This document shows, one piece after another, positions 23,969-35,524 of a DNA stretch of 64,000 bases. The position numbers and the translations under genes are program-made. How positions within the stretch are numbered: the stretch's first letter is position 1; each line of letters opens with the position of its first letter. Below the pieces are notes generated by a model that saw only the letters and a program-made list of their open reading frames with translations, did no database searches and had not been told where the DNA came from. The DNA is from Tethya wilhelma (taxonomy: Eukaryota > Porifera > Demospongiae > Tethyida > Tethyidae): assembly GCA_964030475.1 (NCBI GenBank), contig CAXIPT010000006.1, positions 4,536,210 to 4,600,209 of the forward strand. Direction: 5' to 3'.

Positions 23969-24117
23969 ATGTTTACATTTTTTTTCAGATAAATTACATT
24001 CCTTATTTTTTTTACATTCAACACATATAGGTGTAACTGCAGATGTCCAACTCTCAACAGTAATCCCACATTATTTCCAAGGCTATTTTAATAGCCACCA
24101 CCTTTACAAAAGATTTC

Positions 24118-24118
<1 letters not shown>

Positions 24119-24157
<39 letters not shown>

Positions 24158-24230
24158 TACACACACACACACACATACACACGCATACACACACACACAC
24201 ATGCACACACACACACACATGCACATACAG
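24119..24230. repeat. (TC)n / (CA)n compound microsatellite
   Basis: A (TC)n tract at 24,119-24,151 passes into imperfect (CA)n to about 24,228. A shorter (CA)n at 23,763-23,819 forms the polypyrimidine-poor end of an intron in the preceding pseudogene. Confidence 0.9.
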
Positions 24231-24368
24231 CTCAGCAGATGATGACAACCCATTAGTTCAAATATGAGAATGACAGCGATAGCAGATAACATGAATGATG
24301 ATGGACAGTACTTGGATCATAAGAATGTAAGAGTACTAGCATCAAAAGTAGATTCATCATAGTCTTTG

Positions 24369-24993
24369 TATGGGATTCCATCCTGGTTAGGGTATCTACG
24401 TCGGACATCCTACATGTGTAATGTACAGATAAATGGATGTGTACAACATTTAGTAATAATTCTTGTAGTGCACACTAACCTCTATTACACATTTAGGCAA
24501 GATCTCTCGGGGATTGCTGACTGATGTCCTGAGCACCTTCCTTGCCAGATTCATGTCTCCACATGCCTATCTCATTGAAGAGCTTCCTAAACTTTCTATA
24601 CAGCGGGTATCACTTATGCTCATTCCAAACATTAGCAGCTGCACCTCCCACAAGGAAACTTGGAGATCGAGATTCTGTCGTTACACATGGTGTGCACAAA
24701 CAATGTACACATTTATGATCACCACCAAGAGTTGGAGGGATGCTATCACTATATCCGTAGATACCCATGCCACCACCATTACTGGCTCCTCTTCCACCAC
24801 CAGAACTACTACATGCATCTGTGATATTTTTTGTGAACTTATTATATATAATGTTCATTTTGTAATGTTGTAGCTTTACCTCTACATCAGTACAGCTGTC
24901 AATGCTATCCAATGTGGTGGAAGCCATGATGACCACAGAATTCAGAAAAAAACAGCTTGGTTTGCGTGTTGCAAAGTTAGCATATGTTGCCAC
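24369..24993 (-). pseudogene. P2X7-ballast-like cysteine-rich gene fragment
   Basis: On the minus strand an exon ending about 24,480 encodes CVHCLCTPCVTTE, then YPLYRKFRKLFNEIGMW, then, in a shifted frame, REILPKCVIE. It splices (GAG|GTTAGT to TAG|GAT) into an exon near 24,420-24,366 encoding DVRRRYPNQDGIPYKD. The P.C....VR..YP...G.Y pattern resembles the zinc-binding C-terminal domain of P2X7, which also occurs outside P2X channels in invertebrates. A two-base loss near 24,550 breaks the frame between RHE and NLARKVLRT. An upstream exon, 24,880-24,993, may hold the start. Family assignment is from memory and tentative. Confidence 0.45.
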
Positions 24994-25322
24994 GTGTTTG
25001 TGGAGGGGTATAGGTCGCTAGAAACGCTTCAGCGCTTGCTCTAAAGAGCGGGAAGAAAGGTACAGTTGTGCATGGCTACTTTTTGAATTTGAATCTTGGC
25101 GCTTTAGGTCAAAGGTCGCGGGGTGGGATGAATCCTTTTATACTCTGCACAACGGAAGTGCTCAGAAAAGAACGCGATTACGCACGTACGCGCATGCGCA
25201 CCATATAATCAACATTCTCGTTTAATTACTCAAGCATTATAATGCATGCAACTGCTACTCAAGCTTTTTGTAGGAACTAACAAGTCTTTAACAGTCTTAA
25301 CACTGTAGTGTTGAATAATTGA
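24994..25322. other. intergenic spacer
   Basis: Contains CGCGATTACGCACGTACGCG near 25,174-25,196 and an outer fragment of foldback family A (CTCAAGCTTTTTGTAGGAAC near 25,257). No gene is visible. Confidence 0.4.
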
Positions 25323-25679
25323 ATGAACAAGTACTCAGGTGTATTAAGGACTGGGTCCAGTAAAAATCATACACAAACTTCTAAACTGACTCTGAAACAA
25401 CACAATCAACTCAAGCTCAGTGTAGTTAAGGATGTCTCAAATTTTAAGGAAGTTAAGGACATAATTAAAGGTTTACCCCTTCGTGTTTTAACTATACTTG
25501 GTGACTGGAAGACCAAACTCAATAACCATCGTATTTTTATTGTATTGGATATAAATTGTGAAAATGAAAATGAAATAACACTTGTGGATGTGGCTACAGA
25601 CAAAAATACATACTTTTGTGAATGCAGAGCTGAATGTTTATTTGAAGAGGGATTTTTTACCTTCTCTAGTACATCTTAA
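25323..25679 (+). CDS. hypothetical protein, 118 codons
   Basis: An uninterrupted ORF. I do not recognise it. Its first residues are translated from foldback sequence (ATGAACAAGTA) and from a single TIR end related to the element at 20,017. The true start, if any, may therefore be an internal site or an upstream exon. The middle is Lys-rich (KDVSNFKEVKDIIKG) and the end has two cysteines in FCECRAE. There are no membrane segments or known motifs. It could be a fragment of the gene carried by the cognate autonomous element. Confidence 0.25.
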   Translation: MNKYSGVLRTGSSKNHTQTSKLTLKQHNQLKLSVVKDVSNFKEVKDIIKGLPLRVLTILGDWKTKLNNHRIFIVLDINCENENEITLVDVATDKNTYFCECRAECLFEEGFFTFSSTS

Positions 25680-26296
25680 CCACAAAATATTAGATCTGCC
25701 TGGAAATTGGGGTATCCATCATTAACTAGTGAGAAATAATCAATACGCATATATAATTAGGTGTGCAATATTTAGAAATAGCCCTATTTCTCTCTGTTTC
25801 TACCTAATACAGTTCGTGAGACCAAGTTTCCAAGCAGATTCAAAATCTTGAAGATAAATACAATATTCTGACAAAATATTACATAAATATCCAGCTCTGC
25901 ATCTTTGCATTAAGGTCTTACAAAGAGGACATCATCCTGTCCCACCCCTGCAGGTCACATGACATTCACACTTGAAAACATTTTTTATCATTGGTCAAAC
26001 AATTAATGGATGCAAGGTTTTGGTGAATATAATAAATTCCTGAAGAGATATCCAAACTACAAATTGTACATTATTAGGCTATTTTAAAGTTGAGGCAGCC
26101 TTAACTACACTGAAAGTACGAATTATATGAAAGAGAAACTCAAGCTCTAACAAGTAGTGCTAATAATTAGCCCACCCACTAATTATAAAGTGTGTGGGGC
26201 TCCACAAGTTTCACCACTTTTGCAATATAAAAGCAAAAACCCATTAATGTTAGACCACTCCTACCTTCAAATTATTATGCCCCTACGCTTTTTATA
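25680..26296. other. AT-rich spacer
   Basis: No ORF, repeat or RNA gene that I can support. Confidence 0.4.
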
Positions 26297-26566
26297 ACAA
26301 GTACAAAAACCATTAGAAATGTAATGTAAACATAGGAATGGCCAAATCGTAAAAAAGTGAGCAAACAAGATAGGAATGCTGGTCAGATTGAGCGAGTTCA
26401 TTTCACTGTGTCACCTATGTTCATATCTCTACTGAGCTCAATGACATTGTAGACACAAGAATGAACTCGCTCAATCTGACCAGCATTCCTATCTTGTTTG
26501 CTCACTTTTTTACGATTTGGCCATTCCTATGTTTACATTACATTTCTAATGGTTTTTGTACTTGTT
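26297..26566. mobile_element. near-perfect foldback element, ~105-bp arms
   Basis: The left arm (26,297-26,408, AACAAGTACAAAAACCATTA through GCGAGTTCATT) is repeated in inverse at about 26,461-26,566 with almost no mismatches. A loop of about 50 bp lies between. The arm shares the AACAAGTA end and the TAGGAATGGCC core with family A but is otherwise distinct. Its right end runs straight into the assembly gap. Confidence 0.85.
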
Positions 26567-26642
26567 NNNNNNNNNNNNNNNNNNNNNNNNNNNNNNNNNN
26601 NNNNNNNNNNNNNNNNNNNNNNNNNNNNNNNNNNNNNNNNNN
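26567..26642. other. assembly gap (76 N)
   Basis: A run of N. It lies at the tip of one foldback and beside another, a position where assembly commonly fails. Confidence 1.
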
Positions 26643-27106
26643 TCCACACTGTAGTGTTGAAAAAAGTGAATGAACAAGTAGTAAAAATTTCAAAAAAATG
26701 AGTAGTGTAGGAATGGGCAGTGCGGTAAAAAGTATTGGAACAAGGCATGTCTCAATTTCGGCACATGACTACTTCATTTTTTATGCCCAACTCTTGGCCG
26801 GCAGTCCAGTTTAAGTTGCCTATCTTGTTATGGTTTACTCCACTGCTTAGCCAACTGATAACCAATGCAACAATATAAGCTATGGTATACTGTAGTAGTA
26901 CAAATCTTTGCATTTATGACACTGAGGATCCATAGTATTATTAGGGATCAAGAACAAAAATGAAGTAGTCATGTGCCGAAATTGAGACATGCCTTGTTCC
27001 AATACTTTTTACCGCACTGCCCATTCCTACACTACTTATTTTTTTGAAATTTTTACTACTTGTCATATTATAAGCAAAGTTTTGTCCGTCCGTCCGTCCG
27101 TCCGTG
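26643..27106. mobile_element. foldback family A copy plus (GTCC)n
   Basis: Facing arms at about 26,672-26,780 and 26,955-27,065 surround a loop of about 175 bp (26,781-26,954) very similar to the loop of the copy at 48.5-48.9 kb (GGCCGGCAGTCCAGTTTAAG). A short (GTCC)n tract follows at 27,084-27,104. Confidence 0.75.
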
Positions 27107-27385
27107 TGTTACAGAGGGTCACCGGAAGTGATGCGACCTCGAACTAAAAGCTGCTTTTTCTCTTGACTGTGAAGAACGCAAGCTATGAAAAGTGTGCCTA
27201 GACAGCTAGCTTAGATAGTGCTAGCCTAGGATAGAATCACAAGCGCTACAAGTATGGCTAACTGTTTTTGAGATCACTGACAAGGCTTACCAGTGGCATC
27301 CATATCTGACAAAGAAGCGTGATAGAGCAGCCAATCTTTCACAAAAGATGAGTAGCGAGGGAGAGCTTTCCCTTCTAGGAGTCTG

Positions 27386-28724
27386 CACAGTAAAAACAAG
27401 CGTGTCAAAATGACACGCATTCGCGTGTCAATTATTTGTCCATTTTTTGACACACCTACATACATGTCAACTTTGAACTGTGTTGAAACAGCATGCAGGT
27501 CATCAGGCAAGTGTGTCATATTATTGCTTGCTTTTTCTGCGCTAAAATTTTACTTTTCTTGATAAAAACAATTTTGAATCACAAAGAAAATACTCCAGAA
27601 CTGAAACAACATCAGCAAATATGAATACAGTGGTATCTATGGAATATTAAGAAACCATAGAGTCAGCACACTTGACTTGATCATCTTGCCAGGCTTGAAC
27701 AAACTTCACGAGGTAGGTCTGGTGAAAGCCTAATAAATAGATAAAAATCAAGGCTTATAACAAACAAGAGGACTAAGCATAAAGCCGAATTTTGACTGAC
27801 TTTCAGATTCTGAGGGGGTTCCAACTGAGATTACTGCAGGACCGTGAAAACACCATGATTTCAAGCTTGTTGTTGTTAGATTCACAGGTGCTGTAACTGT
27901 ACTTCGTCTTTGGCACGTCTACAATCTTTTATCTGGCAAAACAAATCATAGTTTTATTTACAAACTTTCATCACACCACAAAAAAGTTGATATCTTACAT
28001 CTTACCGTAAATTCCATCTTCTATCAACTCTAGCGTTTCTCTTTTTGTAGAAATAACTCCTCACAACTCATTTCATAGTCTTTTTTCTTGTCTTCACAAA
28101 AAAAAACAAAGTTCTCTTTGTGGCAGCTGTCTCTAAGATTGAAAAATGACTACTGAGCATGCGCAAAACCGAATGATGTCATAGTATTTACGTTGGGCTT
28201 TAATTGGAATAAATCTTAGTTTTGTGTTGTTTTGGGCTGTGGGAGCTGAAAATCTCTTGAAAGGAGTTTGTCTTTCGGTCCTGGTTGGAAAAGAATGATG
28301 TAGAAGCTTCTTAGGATCTTGCTAGGTATTCATTGTATTGCCTTTTTACCAGAAGTTATCTTGTTAAGCCAATGAGTCATAAAAATGGATACACAATTGA
28401 ATGCTTTGATTGCTGAACAGCTATTGTAGCCTAAAGTGTGTCCTAACAGAGAAGATAATGTCTAAATTGCTTGTATGGATTTAGCATAGTTGTTGAGCTA
28501 AAGTAACACTACAGTGTGTGTGATTAGCATAGATCTCTGAGTTAAAATTACACACTAGACGTTTACTCGTGTGTCAAATTTGTTAAATGTGTTATTTTGA
28601 CATACTTTTAGGCATTTGACGCACCATTTATAGCTAAGTGTGCTATTTTAACACACTTTTTTACATTTGACACATGAGTAAGAAATGAACATGTGTCATT
28701 TTGACACATCTGTTTTTACTGTGT
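27386..28724. mobile_element. TIR element with CACAGTAAAAAC ends
   Basis: The left end CACAGTAAAAACAAGCGTGT is matched in inverse at the right end by ACACATCTGTTTTTACTGTG. Just inside each end is the palindromic GTCAAAATGACAC / GTGTCATTTTGACAC. The right third carries repeated TTGACACA-type motifs. No transposase is visible. The target duplication is unclear. Confidence 0.65.
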
Positions 28725-29619
28725 GCTGCTCTGTCGCTGTACACGAAACACAGCTAGCCAGATAACGAGTTTCTTTGCCAGCTGATTACAAAAATGGTGG
28801 AAGTCGGAAAAGGGTCGTCCGTGATGTCATGTAACGAGGTAAATTGCTGAGCTGGCCAAATTAATTGCAATGAGGAGCAATCCAGTAAATGCATGTAATG
28901 CAGCATGGTAACAGGTTACCTTTCACCGCACAGTTATTACTCTGCAGATGCCTGTGCTTGCATGCATCTAGTAGTCAAACACCAGTATACTCTATACACA
29001 TACAAGGAGCGTGGCGAGCGAAGCGAGCCACACTCCTTGTATGTATATACTCATTGTATCACAGTTTCATATACACCCTTGATTTTTGTCATCCAGTAAA
29101 TTTTTCTTTGTTGTAAACTTGAAAAAACTATTTTAAGTTTGCTAAAATTTATAGTATTGTGCACGGGGTCATTGGAAACAGTGAAATTTTAGCACAGCAG
29201 TAAATCAGCACAATTTTGGGCTTAGCACACTCAAATCAGCACACTTTTGGGCTTAGCACACTTAAATTAGCACGTGTGTAATTGTGCTAAAACTGGAGAC
29301 ATTTCAATAGCACATTTTGTGTGTCAATTTAGCACTCTCGTTTTACGTGTGTAGCCAACTTCTATCTTGACTTGCCAAGCAACACTATACTGACCACCAG
29401 CAACAGCAGTATCACCATGCAGTAAGGCATCATTGAATTCTAGATAATGTACACAAGATCAATAGGCGTGGTCTTGAAGTTAAGCACTCAAAGAAGTTAC
29501 AAAAGCCTCAAATCTCAGCAAACAACAATTTGGACGGCAGAAAATGTAATTTCATTCAGATTTATGAATGTAAGTAAACCCNTGCACTATTTGCAAATTT
29601 GTGCCCTTAATTATTAAGC
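28725..29619. other. intergenic, with a strong hairpin
   Basis: A near-perfect hairpin lies at about 29,000-29,046 (ACAAGGAGCGTGGCGAGCG paired with CGAGCCACACTCCTTGT). At 29,205-29,340 are repeated TTAGCACA motifs in both orientations, resembling a degraded element end. A single N sits at 29,582. No gene is seen. Confidence 0.5.
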
Positions 29620-31020
29620 AGGAATAGTTGAAAATTAGGCATGTACTTTTCTGTAGCACATGCACGCAGCAGCATGTCATGGTCTGTACTACATTTTCTA
29701 GCCATGCTTAAGTTCCTGAAGTTTTGCCTGCTCTGCCATTGTTACAATAAAAAATTTTGCAGACGAATGAGCTGCAAAAATTAGGCTTGTACTTTTCTGT
29801 AGCACAGCTGCATGTCACTGTCAGTATTACAATTTTCTAGCCACACTGAAGTTAATGAAGTTTTGCTTGCTTTGCCATTGTTGCATTACAAAATTTGCGT
29901 ATTAATGAGAGGCAAATTTTGCTGTACTTTTATGTAGCACAGCTGCATATACAATTTCTAGCCATGCTGAAGCTCGTGAAGTTTTTGCTTGCTCTGTCAT
30001 AATAATTATGGTTGTATTACAACATTTGTGTATTAATAAGTGGCAAATTTCGCTGTACTTTTATGTAGCATGCACAGCTGCAGGCATTATACAATTCTAG
30101 CCATGCTGAAGTTAGTGAAGTTTGCTTGTTCTGCCATTGTTGTATTACAAAAAATTTGCGTATTAATAAGTGGCAAATTTGGCTTGTACTTTATGTAGCA
30201 CAGCTGCAGGTCACTGTATTACAATTTCTATAGCCATGCTGATGTTAGTGAAGTTTGTTGGCTCTGCCATTGTTCTATTACAAAAAATTGTGTATTAATG
30301 AGAGGCAATATTTGCTGCTATTTTATGTAACACAACTGTATATACAATTTCTGGCCATGCTGAAGTTAGTGAAGTTTGCTTGCTCTGTCATTGTTGTATT
30401 AAAAAATTAATAAGAGGAAAATTTGCTGTTTTATTATGTAACACAGCTGCATACACAATTTCTAGCCGTGTTGAAGTTAGTGAAGTTTGGGTTGCTTGGT
30501 CATTGTTGTAATACAAAAATTGGCGTATTAACAAGAAGCAAATTTGGCTTGTACTTTGTATGTAGCATAACCGCATATCACTGTATTACAATTTCTAGCC
30601 ATGCTAAAGTTATCGAAGTTTGCTTGCTCTGCCATTGTGGTTTAAAAAAAAAAAATGCATATTAATGCGACACAAACTAGGCTTGTACTTTTGTATAGCA
30701 CAGCTGCAGGTCACTGTACTACAATTCCTAGCCATGCTATGAAAAAGGAAAAAAACAAAAAACAAAAAAAAACAAAAAAAAACAAAATTGCATATTTAAG
30801 AAAGGCAATGAGGCTTGTATTTTAACTTATGTAGCACAGCTGCATGTCACTGTTTGTATCACAATTTCTAGCCATGCTGCATGAAGTTAGTGAAATTGCT
30901 TGCTCTGCTATTGTTGTGGTACAAAAAAAAAAAAAAAAAAGTGTATTAATGAGGGGCAAATTAGGCTTGTGCTTTTATCTAGCATAGCTGCATGTCACAT
31001 TCTGTACTATATCCCTAGCT
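29620..31020. repeat. tandem array, ~130-150 bp unit, about ten copies
   Basis: Each unit contains TAGCACAGCTGCA, TTTCTAGCCATGCTGAAGTT, GAAGTTTGCTTGCTCTGCCA and a GTATTAATGAGAGGCAAATT segment. Units diverge by point changes and A-run length (for example near 30,745-30,785 and 30,922-30,940). The short ORFs across it are repeat artefacts. Confidence 0.85.
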
Positions 31021-31680
31021 ATGGCAAGCATAGGATACAACCACACTACTTGGTTACGCCCAGCTGGGGAAATAGGTTTTATACGCCGACTGCAGGGTTG
31101 ACAAGCAAGGGGATGGCTCATCCACTCAAGTCCCCCCCCCTCCCCCCCCCTGGTAACCTTTGGATAATTTGGGGGAAAGCTAACCATTTATCCGTGGTAC
31201 TCATTTAGAATTGGAGCAGCCATAGTCGCTCTAGCCCTTGGAGCCTCCGAAACCGCGATTAGATACTTGGAGGATGAAAGAGCAATTGCTTTTAAAGGTT
31301 ATACATCAGAGACGTATAATTATAGGCGTACAAACATCATTGTAAATCAATTGGTAAAGTTTACAAACTAATATGCTTACACCTAATTATATCATCACTG
31401 TCAGCTACTGTTAGGTCATGATACGAACTGAGAAAGGAGGGAGAGTATATAGCTCGGCTTCATAGCTATAGTTAATTCAAAGGATATCAAGGTTACAATA
31501 TTAAGTATTATAATTGTTGGGGATCCATCACTCTGTGATACAATTTACTTTACGGAGGTGATCATTTTGGGGATCCCCAACACTTCTATGACTTTGCAAT
31601 GTATATTATAGTCATAACCATGCAGCACAGCCGATAATCTGGCTTACAGGCCTTGGCTGGAACTTGTGACCCAGCATAGC
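31021..31680. other. spacer with poly-C tracts
   Basis: C-runs occur at 31,132-31,149. The rest is unremarkable AT-rich sequence; no gene is supported. Confidence 0.4.
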
Positions 31681-31870
31681 ATAATGCCAGCTGCATCATA
31701 TCAGTACAGCAGCAGTGCCAGCTGCATGATATGTACACTGCACCAGCTAAACTTGAATTAGGCCAGCCGCATGATATAGCAGCTAAATAATGCCAGCCAC
31801 ATGAGACAGCAGCTAAATAATGCCAGCCGCATGATACAGCAGCTAAATAATGCCAGCAACATGCAGTATA
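31681..31870. repeat. ~30-bp minisatellite, about five units
   Basis: The unit reads AATGCCAGCCGCATGATACA followed by GCAGCTAAAT, with some decay at the left edge. It generates a Trp/His/Tyr-rich minus-strand ORF that should not be taken as a protein. Confidence 0.85.
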
Positions 31871-33614
31871 GCCAGCATCCATGCACCCGAGGAAAGCAGG
31901 TCGCTGAACTAAATCATAGCTGCATCTGCAATTAAGTATACACCTCAGTTATACTCTCCCTTAGCCTTGCATGCTTAATTCTTACTGACCCCAGCCCTAC
32001 CACCACTGTCCAAAATACAACCAGTGAGATTGTCACTGTTTTACTAGTATAGGCCTGCTCATTCCTTGACAAATGTACTCAGGAGTGTGTGGGTTTAATT
32101 AAGGTAAAACGGGGTAATTTCGGTCACGGTATATTGTCGGTCACCTTATAAATAAGTTGCTCTCAGTTACAGATGGCTGCAGATGAAGCTAGCTGGACAC
32201 AGCTTGGTACTACCCCTGTATGCAGAGCACAATAGCTTTGAATGAAAGTCCTCCGTCTCTAGCTGAAATACAGTGACCGGCAGTGGGAGGGCTTTGGGGG
32301 CTCAAGCCCCCCCCCCCTTTTCTTTCCCTCGCGAAGTTTAGGCTCTGCACTATAAATGCGCCATTTTTTGAGTACTTACTTTAGCAACATTGCTTAGCAG
32401 TCATCTTTGGTTAGAATTTTGTTCAGAAATCTTGGGAAAAGCTTTCTTTTGATTCAACAAAGCTTAGAGGGCGCTCGAGTGAGTGAGCGTATGCTATACG
32501 GTAAATGGGTGGGGCTAAAATCCGCCTAATTAAATGGGTGTGGCTTTCGTTTGCACAAAATTTCAGGTGCGCTTTGTGCGCAACTATCTCTTAGCCCTCT
32601 CTTTTGTGAAATCCTGGCTACGTCACTGACTGGAAATATACCATGGCCCCGTGCAATTTACCTTATAGTGTTGAAAAAGCGAATGAACAAGTAGCGACAA
32701 ATTTCCAAAAAATAATCAGTACAGAAAATTAATGGATAGTGCTGCAAATAGTGATGAAACAAGAGATATCTCATTTTCAGCACACAATGGTTTTTTTTCT
32801 AAAGTCTTACAATCTCATCTAATTTGCCTGCATGCTGATACAAATCACCTCAATTAGCCAACTGATATTGAGATTGGAATGAAGAAGTCATGTACCAAAA
32901 TTCAGACATCTCTTGTTTCATCACTTTTGCAGCACTGCCCATTCCTACACTGATTACTTTACAAAATTTTGTTACTTGATGATTATCAGGAATGTCAGAA
33001 GTCCAACATTGCTTATTGTGTATGCACAGTTGACAAAACATTGTGTTATTTTACAAAAACTATTCGTCCATTTGTCCACTATAATGTTATTATAATTTAG
33101 AAAGATCACAACCAGAAGTAATTGCAGCTGAGGTAAAGGCTAGTATTTTGAATCTTGAGATAACATTGTGGCCCAATTTGTATCGGGACGTAACACAATG
33201 CAAATGGTGTGAATCACAATTTTGGTGTACAATGAGAAAGAAAAAAAAACAAAAATGAAAAATGTTAAATCCTGGCTGGTACTTCATAGCAGATGTTTGA
33301 GCTCAGAACAATCTCACTCTGCAATATAGTAAAATTACAACAGTTAAACTAAACTGTACCTATAAATCTAATTTAACTTGATTATATAGATGATCAATAT
33401 TACTTGTGGTTTCATTCTACAGAAGTTCTCCACATAATTGTATTCGTGGTCAGCTCCATCATTTTGATTGTGAGCATTCAAATGAGAGCTGGGTAGTGCT
33501 GTGTGTAAACATATATTAAGTTATAAATCAACAATATCAAAAGTTATGAATCAACCATATACAATGGGCTTTCAAAGCACTGGTAAAATCTACATGACAA
33601 TGTTATTGTTTACT
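31871..33614. other. spacer downstream of the truncated receptor
   Basis: Holds a degenerate family-A foldback (arms about 32,675-32,790 and 32,880-32,970) and a C-run at 32,308-32,318. I searched the minus strand here by eye for receptor juxtamembrane or kinase exons (the counterparts of TATGAGATCCCCCAAGC and the GSGQFG region) and found none. Confidence 0.5.
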
Positions 33615-35524
33615 TTAACCTTGCACTCCATATGCTGGATTATTGCTAGTTGTATCCACATTAACATTGGTTCTCTTGCTGGTTCTTCTCTTCCAGTTGA
33701 TCAGAAAAATAATCACTATGACAACTGACATGACTACAATGAGTAGTACTACAGGAGATACAATTGCTGCAACTATCCCACTGCCAGCATCTTCCTTCTC
33801 TGCTGAACTGTCATCTAAATCAGTACTTGATTGCACTGTTTTCTCTCCATTAACACTTTCCATAGTAAACATATGTTCCATGGAGGTAGTGGATTGCAAT
33901 GCTATTCCTCCATGATCATATTCACCTTCTGATGAAGTCAAACCTCCATGTGCAGTAGGTTCTAAAACTGCATTACTTCCACTACTAGCATCTGAAGAAG
34001 CAATGAATATAACATAATCTTTACGTCAATTCTGTGACCCCTCAAATAAACAAGTAACTTGCCGTTAGAATTAGTCAATGTTAATACATTGTCAAGTAGT
34101 ATACACTATATGATAACAGCTAGATCATGGCCATAACAATTATATATTTATTTATTACCGATATCAGCAATCACCAATGGTCTTCCGCTACATTCTTCTA
34201 TGGTACACTCAACTCGATATAGCACTCTATCTGTTTGAGGTTTATACTCTCTGAACTGATACCCTTCACTACCTGCCACGTAAGCTAGCATAAAACGACT
34301 TTGACTTTCCATTGGAAGATAAATACCGACCACATCACCTTCCTCTACAAACACTGGAGGGTTCTCTGGTAGTATTACCTCATACACATTCAAGTATCCA
34401 GTTGGTTGTGGATCAGTGCTAGTTTGACTCACAAGATAGTGGCCACTGGCATTTCTTCTCCAAACCTGTAATCTAACTGTAACAGTAACTGCATGTTGGA
34501 AAACATTTACTATCCCTGCAAATGTCCACTTCTTTAGAATACCACTCCTGCTGAAATTCATGCCAGGAATGATAAAATAATGACTACAGTTGTCCTGAAA
34601 ACCTTTAACTTCAAGTTTATCATTTAGTAGATCAGCTTCTAAAATTTTTTTGAGAGAATCACTAGTCAAAAATCCTTGGACACAGCCTGGGTTGTCTATA
34701 TTATTCAAAGAGGAACAAAGAAATAAGAATGGGTTGTGTCTCACATGCTAGCCATCATTGATTTCTTACCAGTTTCCACTGAAACAAGAGGAACATTATG
34801 TGCTGTGTTTTCAAATGGCAGTACCTGAAACTCTTCATCATCAAAGTTTTCAAGTGTAATCATTTCATATTGATTATATCCCCCTCTAGTCTGGTGTAGG
34901 GGGTTGAGGGCCTCAAAGACGTTGGTGACTGACACACGATACTGGGACAGCAGACGTATTCCAAACACATCTTCAGCATTAAACTCTATCCTTGAGGGAT
35001 CACTCAAGGTCAACTCATACAGATGGTATGAGTCAGTACTGTTTACAAGAACTGATGATTGAGTGGCATCAACATAGTCTCTCCTAGTGAAAGTTCTTCC
35101 TTTATCACTACTTCCAGCTCTCTCTTCAGTGTATGTATTGCTGACAGACCATGTTGCAAATCTTGCAGATGGATATTTTCCTCGAGTGGGATTGTGTGTT
35201 ACAAAAAACACTTTTGTGATGTTTCCAGAGCAGTTGAAGTTCAATGAAGGATAGAAAGAGTAAAGTCCTTGGTAGTTTTCAAATGACTCAGAATACAAGA
35301 GCGTGGCTTCTCTAGCAAAAGTATCAAAGTCACCAAACACTGCATTGGAAAATCAGACATGACTCATTGTCACTAATATTGACTTCTGGCCCATCATTTT
35401 CATGTTCAGTGTCTTCAAGTTCAGCTACTGCATACACTGACTCACCTGTTACTGTTTCACTCTGACTGTACTGAAGTAGACAGAAAAGGAGGAGAGATAC
35501 TAATGAGGTGCTTGACGCTTTCAT
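33615..35524 (-). CDS. kinase-less receptor: intact ectodomain plus TM
   Basis: Four exons on the minus strand: 35,446-35,524, 34,770-35,339, 34,159-34,695 and 33,615-33,991. Exons 2 and 3 have exactly the lengths of their counterparts in the receptor at 3338 (570 and 537 bp), and the fourth matches its 372 bp before running on into a stop. Phases agree and there are no internal stops, giving 520 aa: signal peptide, two related extracellular domains, Ser/Thr stalk, transmembrane helix, and a cytoplasmic tail of roughly 25 residues ending NNPAYGVQG. Where the paralogue splices onward, this copy has GTGCAAG|GTTAAAG; reading through gives a TAA at once. No kinase exon follows. Either it encodes a decoy-type receptor or it is a very recent truncated duplicate. 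Reading frame conservation over 1.5 kb favours function or recency. Confidence 0.75.

Noticed and set aside
31586..31882. 98-codon minus-strand ORF with WHYLAA repeats
   Set aside because: It is a direct product of the 30-bp minisatellite.
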